Shown here: one piece after another, positions 24,437 to 31,319 of the stretch | Position numbering within the stretch: the stretch's first letter is position 1 | How the letters are laid out: each line of letters starts with the position of its first letter | Assembly (NCBI RefSeq): GCF_014647675.1 | Contig: NZ_BMPQ01000010.1 | Span: forward strand, 99,049 to 163,048 | DNA length: 64,000 nt | From: Streptomyces flaveus | GTDB lineage: Bacteria; Actinomycetota; Actinomycetes; Streptomycetales; Streptomycetaceae | Direction of reading: 5' to 3' | Translations under genes and position numbers: made by a program | Notes under the pieces: model-generated | The model's database searches: none | What the model saw: the letters and a program-made list of their open reading frames with translations, nothing else | Told to the model about the DNA's origin: nothing

Positions 24437-25375
24437 ATGGAAGACGAACGCCCCGACGTGCTCACCATCGGCCAGCTCGCGCACCGCACCGGACTTTCGG
24501 TGCGCACCCTGCGCTTCTGGTCGGACGAGGGAGCGGTGCCACCCGTGGCCCGCTCCGCAAGCGGCTACCGGCTGTACGACGCCGAGTCCGTGGCCCGCGT
24601 TGAGCTGGTCCGCACCTTGCGGGAGCTGGGCCTCGGGCTCGACGACGTGTGCCGCGTCCTGAACGGCCGCACCACGGTCGCCGAGGTCGCCGACGCGCAC
24701 GTGGCCGCGCTCGACGCGCAGATCCGCTCCCTCAAGGTGAGCCGGGCCGTCCTGTCCACCGTATCGAAACGTGGTTCGACCGCTGAGGAGACGGCACTGA
24801 TGAACCGGTTGGCACGGCTTTCCGCCGCCGAACGCAAGCAGATCATCGACGAGTTCAAGGAGGAGGTGTTCGGCGGTCTCACCGTCGACCCGCACCTGCG
24901 TGACCGCCTGCGCACCTTCAGCATCGAACTGCCGGACGACCCCACACCCGAACAGGTCGACGCCTGGATCGAACTGGCCGAGCTGGTGCGGGACCCCGGG
25001 TTCCGCGCCCGGATGCGCACCATGCTGGAGCTGAGCACCCCGGTCCCCGGGCAGAGCCGTCCCCCCGGGGCGTCCATCTGGTGGGCCAGGCAGGTCGTGC
25101 AGACCGTCGCGGAGGTCAGAAAACGCGGGATCGCCCCTGAGGGACCGGCAGCGGCCGAAGTGCTGTCCGAGCTGTTCGGCGACGCCGATCGGGCCGCCGT
25201 GCTGTTGTGCCTGGAGGCCGGGATCGAGGCAGAGGCGGAACGCTACCGCAGGCTCGTCGCCCGCGTGCGCGGACAGTATTCGTCTCCCGACGCTACCGAG
25301 GAGCTGGAGTGGCTGGCGCGAGCCCTGCGTGCCGCGGATCAAGCGTCTCGGATGAGCTTAGGTTTTCCTGGGTAG
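24437..25375 (+). CDS. MerR-family transcriptional regulator
   Basis: A 312-residue MerR regulator. The N-terminal winged helix (about 10-75; IGQLAHRTGLSVRTLRFWSDEG ... GYRLYDAE) is followed by a coiled dimerisation helix and a long helical effector domain. The start at 24437 has no ribosome site, consistent with leaderless translation from the MerR-type promoter. The last 18 bp overlap the convergent tnpB-like gene, and the final residues (about MSLGFPG) probably derive from the inserted element, so the natural C-terminus may be slightly altered. The effector is unknown. Confidence 0.9.
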   Translation: MEDERPDVLTIGQLAHRTGLSVRTLRFWSDEGAVPPVARSASGYRLYDAESVARVELVRTLRELGLGLDDVCRVLNGRTTVAEVADAHVAALDAQIRSLKVSRAVLSTVSKRGSTAEETALMNRLARLSAAERKQIIDEFKEEVFGGLTVDPHLRDRLRTFSIELPDDPTPEQVDAWIELAELVRDPGFRARMRTMLELSTPVPGQSRPPGASIWWARQVVQTVAEVRKRGIAPEGPAAAEVLSELFGDADRAAVLLCLEAGIEAEAERYRRLVARVRGQYSSPDATEELEWLARALRAADQASRMSLGFPG

Positions 25376-27430
25376 GGCTGGGTTTTCGGCCCGGTCCCGG
25401 TGGAAAAGTGATCTCGGCTGTGGTCCCGGCCGCCCGTGTCGTGTGACGGGGGTGGCGTGGGTGTGCAGGTGGAAGCCTGCGCCGAGTCTGGCCCCACGGG
25501 GCTGGTGCCGGGTGGGGGTGCTCATCGTGTGCGGTGCCTGCCGCCGTCCGCGCCGCTGGGTGCGGCGGGTTGGTGGCTGGGGCGTCCGCCCCGCCGGACG
25601 CTTTCCACCCGGTCCCGCTGCTGCGGGTGTTCCGGGTGGGGCGGGGACCCTGCGTCGCTGCCTGGGCACAGGGCGGTTTCTCGTCGGGCCCGCCTTCGTC
25701 CGGTCCACGGCAGCAGACTGCTGCGGACCGTCGGGAATGGCGGGTCCGGGGTGGGTGGTGTGCCGGACCGGCCGGTCCAGCTCCGGAACCGTGCGGCGGA
25801 TCACATAGGTACCACTCGCGCGGTCCAGGACGGTTGTGTGCTGGTGGGTCAGGCCGCGGGCGCCGATCCGCTGCCAGGCCGCGACGTCCCGGTCCGCGCT
25901 GTAGCCGCAGGCGGTGTTGGGGCAGACAGCCCATTTCCAGCCTGGTGTGGTGCGGTCGGGGGCGGCGCAGTAGCGGAAGGCGGTCAGGCATCTGGGGCAG
26001 TACCTGGAGGTGCCGCGGGCCGGGACGATGACCACCGCGATCCCGTACTTCGCGGCCTGGTGGCGGGTGTGGGCGACGATCTGCCCGCGCACCGACTGCG
26101 AGAGGCGGGTGTTCAGTGTGCGGCCCTTGCCGCGGGCCTCCATGTCCCGCAGGTCCTCCAGGTAGATCACCGAGGTCTTCGCGGCGCGGGCGTGGCCGAC
26201 CATGAAGTGGGCGGCCGCCTGGGCGAGCTGCTCGTTCAGCCGCGTACGACGCTTGCTCACCCGCGCGTGCTCGGTGCGCAGCACCGCCAGCTTCGCCGCG
26301 GTGAGCGGATCGGGGCGCAGCCCGCGCGCGGCGTGGCCGTCGGTCAGGGACTGCAGGTGGGCGGCCTTGGCCCAGAGCTGTTCGGCCAGTACACGCAGCC
26401 GGTCGGCCTTGGCGAGGATCCCGTCCGGGCGGAAGAACACCGGCTGCCCGTTCGTGTGCACGGTCGGCTGGGCGCCGCCGGTCAGGGTCAGACTCCCGCC
26501 GGTGAGCAGGGTGTTCAGCCCGTAGTCGAAGGCCACCGCCCGCGCATGTCCGTCCCGCCGGGTCGTGGGCACAGCGGTGGTGTGGGCGAGGTCCAGGCGC
26601 AGCCGCCCTGCGCGCAGGCGCAGGGTCGGGGTGTGCAGGGCCGCGGTGTGGTCGATGGTGGGCGGCAGCCGGAACCGGATCACCACGGGGTGCCAGTCAC
26701 CCCGGGTGCGCGGATCGGGCCGCACCGGCAGACGTACGGTCAGCACCGCGTAGCGGGCCGGGTCCTCCTCACAGCGGGCCAGCGTGGCCAGCTGCTTGTC
26801 CGCGGCGGCCAGCACCACCTGACGGCCGCCGCCCGGAGCCGCCTCCAGCTCACAGATGTCGGCGGGCAGCCGGTCATGGGCCGCCTGGAAGGCAGCGCTC
26901 TGCCGGGTGCGGGCGCGCAGCACCGAGGCCGCCACCGCCTGCCCGTCCGGGCAGGCCGCCCGCAGCGCCTCCCACTCGGCCCCGGTACGCCGCATCGGAT
27001 CGGCGTCGGGGCCGGTGGGCCAGGTGGCCAGCACCGCGTCGGTGATCTGCGTACGCCACCAGGCCGAACGCAGCGCCCGCCCGGCCTGCTCCTCGGCGAT
27101 GCGCCGCACCCGGTCAGGAACGTACAGACCTGCGGGCACGGTGGCCGCCCAGCCCAGCATGCGCAGCGCCATCCACGCATGTGACGGCAGCCGCTGCCCC
27201 GACAGGTCCCGCCCGGAGGCGAGCTGGGCCAGGTCCGGGCGGTTCCAGTGGGCGCCGGTCACTGACATGCACATCGTCTCGACCAGAGCCGTCAGCCAGC
27301 CCACCCGCCCGGCCAGCGCATCGGCGCCCAGGGCTTCGCCGGTGACGGTGTCCAGGCCGCGGAACGCGGACGCCGACGCGCACGCCACTCGCTCCGTCTG
27401 CCCCTCACCCAGCCGGACTTTCCGCCGCAT
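25358..27430 (-). CDS. TnpB-like RuvC nuclease of an IS605/IS1341-type element
   Basis: A 690-residue TnpB-like protein. The split RuvC triad is visible: Asp in AVAFDYGLN near 299, Glu in VIYLEDLRD near 422 and Asp in ADRDVAAW near 516. Between the last two is a zinc ribbon (YCPRC near 476, CPNTAC near 500). The family consists of RNA-guided DNA nucleases carried by transposons. There is no TnpA Tyr1 transposase beside it, as in IS1341-type solo elements. It is unusually long: an N-terminal extension precedes the core, and residues about 560-690 are a Pro/Arg/Thr-rich tail that may be translated guide-RNA scaffold DNA rather than folded protein. Element ends could not be fixed. Confidence 0.85.
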   Translation of the reverse strand: MRRKVRLGEGQTERVACASASAFRGLDTVTGEALGADALAGRVGWLTALVETMCMSVTGAHWNRPDLAQLASGRDLSGQRLPSHAWMALRMLGWAATVPAGLYVPDRVRRIAEEQAGRALRSAWWRTQITDAVLATWPTGPDADPMRRTGAEWEALRAACPDGQAVAASVLRARTRQSAAFQAAHDRLPADICELEAAPGGGRQVVLAAADKQLATLARCEEDPARYAVLTVRLPVRPDPRTRGDWHPVVIRFRLPPTIDHTAALHTPTLRLRAGRLRLDLAHTTAVPTTRRDGHARAVAFDYGLNTLLTGGSLTLTGGAQPTVHTNGQPVFFRPDGILAKADRLRVLAEQLWAKAAHLQSLTDGHAARGLRPDPLTAAKLAVLRTEHARVSKRRTRLNEQLAQAAAHFMVGHARAAKTSVIYLEDLRDMEARGKGRTLNTRLSQSVRGQIVAHTRHQAAKYGIAVVIVPARGTSRYCPRCLTAFRYCAAPDRTTPGWKWAVCPNTACGYSADRDVAAWQRIGARGLTHQHTTVLDRASGTYVIRRTVPELDRPVRHTTHPGPAIPDGPQQSAAVDRTKAGPTRNRPVPRQRRRVPAPPGTPAAAGPGGKRPAGRTPQPPTRRTQRRGRRQAPHTMSTPTRHQPRGARLGAGFHLHTHATPVTRHGRPGPQPRSLFHRDRAENPALPRKT

Positions 27431-27714
27431 CCTGTCACTCCCGTCCGGCCACCCAAGACTGCTGTCCGATCATCGAACTCACTTACACAACGCGCTCCGT
27501 CCGGAAAGGTCACGCAGTAACCGCAAGGGCCCCGAGGAGAGAGGAAGGATCACGGCAACACCAAGAAACCCCAAGCCAGTCGGTCCGCTGTTAGTGACCC
27601 TGACTGGTCGTACCGCCTCTGCCCCGGATGGGTTGAGGCGAGCCGGGGCGAGTCGACGCGAGCCGTGGTGTTGACCGCCGTCACGAGGGGTGGTCAGCCG
27701 ACTCGGCGCCGGCC

Positions 27715-28551
27715 TCACCTGGCCTTCTGCAGGGCGCGTTCGCGGCGCGCGGCCACGCTGGAACCGGATTCCCTGCGTGCCATCCTGCGCAGCACGACCG
27801 GTGCCACGAGGAGGCCGAGCACCGTCCAGGCGCCCAGCACACCGACCGTCTCCAGGTGGCGCCACGACTCCCCGATCTCGACAGCCACCGCCTCCGGCGG
27901 CAGCAGTGCGGAGCGCATGCCCAGGCCGAGCCAGTAGACCGGGAACACCTGGGCGATCCACTGCAGCCACTCCGGCAGCGCGGTGACCGGATAGAAGATG
28001 CCCGAGATCGCGATCATCCCGAGGACGGGCAGCTGGATCAGCCCCTGCGAGCGTGCGCTGGTGAACACCGAGCCGAGGATCGCGCCGATCGGCAGGGTGG
28101 CCATCATGCCGAGTACCAGCACCCAGGCGAGGCCCAGCCACGCGTCCGCACCGAGGTCGAGCCCCTTGATGAGGAACAGCCCGGGGATCAGGAAGATCAC
28201 CAAGTCGGCCAGCAGCCCGCCGGAGACCGAGACGACCTTGCCGACGAAGTAGCCGATCATGCCGTTCGGGGTGGCCTTGGCACGCAGAAGAGTGCCGTCC
28301 TCGCGTTCCGCGGTGAGCAGCTGGCCCATGGTGACCATGCCGAACGAGGCATTCATGCCCAGGATGCTCGGCAGTGCGAGGGTGCCGAGCAGCAGCCCCG
28401 TGCTCCCGAACTCCGCGTCGCGCATGAACCACAGGGAGCCCAGCATCAGCAGCGGCCAGAGCAGATGGCTGGACAGCTCCGCTCCGTTGGTGAACGACTG
28501 CCGTAACTCGATCAGGCCGCGTCTCAGGCCGGCGCGTATCGCACAGGTCAT
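27715..28551 (-). CDS. ABC transporter permease (ABC-2 type)
   Basis: A 278-residue ABC-2 permease with about six membrane helices and the characteristic central GTLLRAKATPNGMIGYFVGK segment that precedes a helix pair. It is the last gene of a four-gene coupled unit; its ATG overlaps the stop of the ATPase by 4 bp (28548-28551). With the ATPase it probably forms a small-molecule or lipid exporter. The substrate is unknown. The C-terminal basic tail (RRMARRESGSSVAARRERALQ) is cytoplasmic. Confidence 0.9.
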   Translation of the reverse strand: MTCAIRAGLRRGLIELRQSFTNGAELSSHLLWPLLMLGSLWFMRDAEFGSTGLLLGTLALPSILGMNASFGMVTMGQLLTAEREDGTLLRAKATPNGMIGYFVGKVVSVSGGLLADLVIFLIPGLFLIKGLDLGADAWLGLAWVLVLGMMATLPIGAILGSVFTSARSQGLIQLPVLGMIAISGIFYPVTALPEWLQWIAQVFPVYWLGLGMRSALLPPEAVAVEIGESWRHLETVGVLGAWTVLGLLVAPVVLRRMARRESGSSVAARRERALQKAR

Positions 28552-29405
28552 CGTGGATCCTCCGCCTCGTGCACCAGTGCCAGATAGGTCTGCTCCAGCG
28601 AGGCGCGGTGGACTTCGAGTTCGCTGATCTCCTCACCGTGCTGCTGGAAGAGCCGGCGTACGAAGTCGGTCGACTGCCGCGTCGACCGGGTGAAGCGCTG
28701 CTCACCGCGCCGCCACTGGACGCGGTCCTCGCCGGTGATCTGCCGGGCCAGTTCGTGCGGCGTGCCGTCGGCGACGATCCGCCCGCGGTTGAGGATCACG
28801 ATGCGGTCGGCGAGCTTCTCGGCCTCGTCCAGGTCGTGAGTGGTCAGCAGGATCGTGGCGTCCAGGCGACGCACCAGCTCGTGGAATTCGCGTCTGGCCT
28901 GCGGGTCGAAGCCGGTGGTGGGTTCGTCGAGGAACAGCACGTCGGGGCGGCCGACGATGCCGAGCGCCACGTCCATGCGGCGCCGCTGCCCGCCCGAGAG
29001 CGTTGTGATCTTCTGGTCGGCTTGCCCGGCCAGGCCGACCGCGTCGATGAGCTCGTCCGGCTCCCACGGGACGCGGGCGCAGCAGGCGTAGTAGGAGGCC
29101 TGGTGGGCGAGGAGTTCCCGGACCCGCCACTTCCCGTGGTCACGCCAGGACTGGAGCATGACGCCCACCCGGGCGCGCCACCGCTCGTCCGCGTGTGCCG
29201 GGTCGGCGCCGAGCACCTGCACCCGGCCGGCCGAGCGCATACGGAAGCCCTCGAGGATCTCGACCGTGGTGGTCTTGCCCGCGCCGTTCGGCCCCAGCAG
29301 CGCCACCACCTCGCCTGGCTGCACCCGGAACGTCGGCCCGTGCAGGACGTCGGTGCTGCCGTAGCGCATACGCAGCCCCTCGACACTCAGGGCGGCCTGC
29401 GTCAC
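28548..29405 (-). CDS. ABC transporter ATP-binding protein
   Basis: A 285-residue ABC ATPase. Walker A GPNGAGKTT lies near residue 39, signature TLSGGQRRRMDVA near 138, Walker B VLFLDEPTTGFD near 158, H-loop LLTTHDLDEAEKLA near 190. Its DrrA/CcmA-type architecture with a short C-terminal domain pairs with ABC-2 permeases. It overlaps the permease ATG at one end and the ClpN gene stop at the other (29402-29405), so stoichiometric co-translation is likely. Confidence 0.93.
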   Translation of the reverse strand: MTQAALSVEGLRMRYGSTDVLHGPTFRVQPGEVVALLGPNGAGKTTTVEILEGFRMRSAGRVQVLGADPAHADERWRARVGVMLQSWRDHGKWRVRELLAHQASYYACCARVPWEPDELIDAVGLAGQADQKITTLSGGQRRRMDVALGIVGRPDVLFLDEPTTGFDPQARREFHELVRRLDATILLTTHDLDEAEKLADRIVILNRGRIVADGTPHELARQITGEDRVQWRRGEQRFTRSTRQSTDFVRRLFQQHGEEISELEVHRASLEQTYLALVHEAEDPR

Positions 29406-29866
29406 AGCGCGCTCCGTACCCGCTCGATGAGCCCGGCCCGGTCCACGCCGGCCAGGGCGAGGGCGCGCGGGAGGGTGCCGACCTCCGCCTGGAGGATGGC
29501 GAGCAGCAGGTGGCCGGAGTGCAGGTCCTTCTTGCGGTGCGCGGTGGCCATCCGCTCCATGGCGAGCTTGAACGAGGCGCCCGGTCGGAGGCGGCGCTCG
29601 GGGTCCTGGCTCGCTCGCGGCAGCTCGAAGTCGTCGAGCGATACTCCGGCCGCGGCCAGGCTGTGCGCGAACTCCCGGTGCAGGGCGTCCTTGAGCGCTT
29701 CGTAGCCGAGGCCGGCCGCGTGCAGCACGCGCTGTGCGTCGGTGCCGTCCTGGGCGGCCACCGCCAGCAGTAGGTGGTGTGCGTCGATGGTCGCCGAGCT
29801 GTCTTCCTTCGCCTCGACCTCGGCCCGGACCACGACCGACTGGAGATACGTGTCGAACCGGCTCAT
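29402..29866 (-). CDS. Clp N-domain-only protein
   Basis: A 154-residue protein made of the double Clp_N repeat (about 5-75 and 88-150; SSATIDAHHLLLAVAAQDGT and KDLHSGHLLLAILQAEVGT), the adaptor/substrate-binding module of ClpA/ClpC, with no AAA+ domain. Such ClpN-only proteins are common in actinomycetes, often with a small helix-turn-helix partner, and may sequester or deliver Clp substrates. GGAGGCGGGG precedes the ATG at 29866. It overlaps both neighbours by 4 bp. Confidence 0.9.
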   Translation of the reverse strand: MSRFDTYLQSVVVRAEVEAKEDSSATIDAHHLLLAVAAQDGTDAQRVLHAAGLGYEALKDALHREFAHSLAAAGVSLDDFELPRASQDPERRLRPGASFKLAMERMATAHRKKDLHSGHLLLAILQAEVGTLPRALALAGVDRAGLIERVRSAL

Positions 29867-30078
29867 CCCCGCCTCCTCAATGCGACTCCGGCGGCGATGA
29901 GCCGCTTGGCGTGCTTCTTGTAGACCGCTTGGCGCGTGATGCCGAGCGCCTCGGCGACCTGCGGCCAGCTCCAGCCGGACCGCATCGCCTGTTCGACGGC
30001 GGCGTCTTCGAGCTGATCGGCAAGGCGGCGCAGTGCGGCGACGGCCGCAAGCGCGTCCGCGGGATCTTTGCTGGACAT
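29863..30078 (-). CDS. Small helix-turn-helix regulator
   Basis: 71 residues with a helix-turn-helix SWPQVAEALGITRQAVYKKHAKRL near 36-58. It probably binds DNA as a dimer through its N-terminal helix (ADALAAVAALRRLADQLEDA). First gene of the HTH-ClpN-ABC unit. No ribosome site is visible before the ATG at 30078, so translation may be leaderless. The upstream region holds two CAAC-N4-GTTG dyads that could be its own operators. Confidence 0.85.
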   Translation of the reverse strand: MSSKDPADALAAVAALRRLADQLEDAAVEQAMRSGWSWPQVAEALGITRQAVYKKHAKRLIAAGVALRRRG

Positions 30079-30082
30079 GGAA

Positions 30083-30124
30083 GCAACCGTAGTTGACTAA
30101 TCGGGTCGAAGCAACCACAGTTGC
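30083..30124 (-). promoter_or_regulatory. Paired CAAC-N4-GTTG operators
   Basis: Two dyads, CAAC-CGTA-GTTG (30084-30095) and GCAAC-CACA-GTTGC (30111-30124), lie immediately upstream of the small HTH gene with about 28 bp between centres. They sit where a repressor would block a near-leaderless promoter; autoregulation by the first gene product is the simple inference. Confidence 0.6.
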
Positions 30125-30564
30125 TAAAGCCGCTCAGGTGATCCGCACCCGCGACGGCGGCTGCGCCGCCGGCTCGGCAGGCACAGGGGCTGCCGCACCC
30201 ACACCGCCACCCAGCAGCGCCTTGGCGCAATGCAAGCCGAGGTACGCCAAGCCGGTGGCTGCCGACGCCAGCGAAGCCCGGCTGCCCCAGCCGGACCCCC
30301 AACGCTCATGAGCAAACACCCCGCGGACCACGCCTGGCCTGCAGCTGCCGAACTGCGCGCGTTGACCGCCCTTGGCCCGGCCGTCTACCCGTACGCGGGA
30401 GACGTCGTCGCCGACGGCCCGGCAGACGCTGACGCAACGATCCAGCAGCCGTTGTCAGAACCCTGATGCCGACCAAGACCCGGCGGCGTCGGCCGCCCGT
30501 CGCTGTCCCGGCACGCTGACTTGCGCCATGTTCCCCGTTGAACCCCCGTGCGCCTTCGAGCCGT
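30125..30564. other. Gap without a supported gene, possibly decayed DNA
   Basis: 440 bp between the HTH promoter and the UTRA gene. Weak open frames exist on both strands (for example MSKHPADHAWPAAAELRALTA from 30308, plus strand), but none has a ribosome site or a recognisable family. Because the neighbouring UTRA gene has lost its DNA-binding half, this may be residue of a mobile or plasmid-derived segment. I see no tRNA or attachment repeat. Confidence 0.4.
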
Positions 30565-31086
30565 TCAGTCGGGCGTGAACTCGTACTGCAGCTCGTAGAG
30601 ATGCCCGGCTTTGACCATGACGGTCGCTTCGATGGGCCGTTCGTCATCGCTGTAGACGACTCGGAGGGTGCGCAGCACGGGGAGATCGCTGGGGAGGCGC
30701 AGCGCCTTGTACTGCTCCTGGGTGGGGACGCGGGCCGAGACCCTGTCCACGCTGAGCCGGGGCGGGTGGCCGAGGTCGGCGAGAAGTGCGGGCGTACCGC
30801 CCGTGATTCGGCGGCGTTCCGTGATCGCGGTGCCGCGTGCGATCTCCAACGGGTGGTAGGACTTGACCAGTTCGGCTGGTTCATCGTCCATCAGGAGGAG
30901 CTGATGGCGCAGGACCGCCGAACCGCCCTCTGGGAGGTTCAGCGCCTCGGCGACATCCGCGGGAGGGAGTACCTCCGCGACTTCGAGCAACTTGCTCCGT
31001 GCTCGCGCCCCTTGCTTCTCCACTTCGGTGAGCCAGCGGTACGGCTCACCCGGCCCAGCCGGTGACATGTACGAAGCCGGGCGCAT
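30565..31086 (-). CDS. UTRA-domain protein lacking a GntR DNA-binding domain
   Basis: About 173 residues, nearly all UTRA effector domain (KQGARARSKLLEVAEVLPPADVAEALNLPEGGSAV... ending LRVVYSDDERPIEATVMVKAGHLYELQYEF). Full GntR/HutC regulators carry a winged helix of about 70 residues before this; here none exists and upstream DNA shows no frame-shifted remnant I can identify. It could be a natural UTRA-only protein, a type seen in Streptomyces, or a truncation. The start is uncertain (31068, 31086 or GTG 31110); none has a clear ribosome site. Confidence 0.75.
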   Translation of the reverse strand: MRPASYMSPAGPGEPYRWLTEVEKQGARARSKLLEVAEVLPPADVAEALNLPEGGSAVLRHQLLLMDDEPAELVKSYHPLEIARGTAITERRRITGGTPALLADLGHPPRLSVDRVSARVPTQEQYKALRLPSDLPVLRTLRVVYSDDERPIEATVMVKAGHLYELQYEFTPD

Positions 31087-31236
31087 GGTCCGCTGCCGAT
31101 GCTCGCGCACCGTGACGGCGGCGCCGGCCCGCCCTACGGACGGCCACCGGACCGCGCGTGGAGTGCACGGATCCGAAAGCCGTGGTGCGCCTCGAGCGGA
31201 TCGTCAGGGGTGGCGGCCCCGACGTGTGTTGTCAGT

Positions 31237-31276
31237 AGTGGGGCGCCCCCGGCTTGGCGGCCGGGGGCGCCCCACT
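31237..31276. terminator. Strong hairpin downstream of the hydrolase gene
   Basis: A perfect 16-bp stem (AGTGGGGCGCCCCCGG with its complement) around an 8-nt loop. It lies 44 bp past the stop of the minus-strand hydrolase gene and upstream of the UTRA gene. No U-run follows, as is usual for Streptomyces terminators. Confidence 0.8.
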
Positions 31277-31319
31277 GTGCGCTCAGAGGTCGAACCAACC
31301 GCGTCGTCTTCGTCGAGAG

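Noticed and set aside
30125..31300. Integrated plasmid or ICE with attachment sites
   Set aside because: No tRNA gene, integrase, replication or transfer gene and no flanking direct repeat seen; only a UTRA-only gene hints at it.
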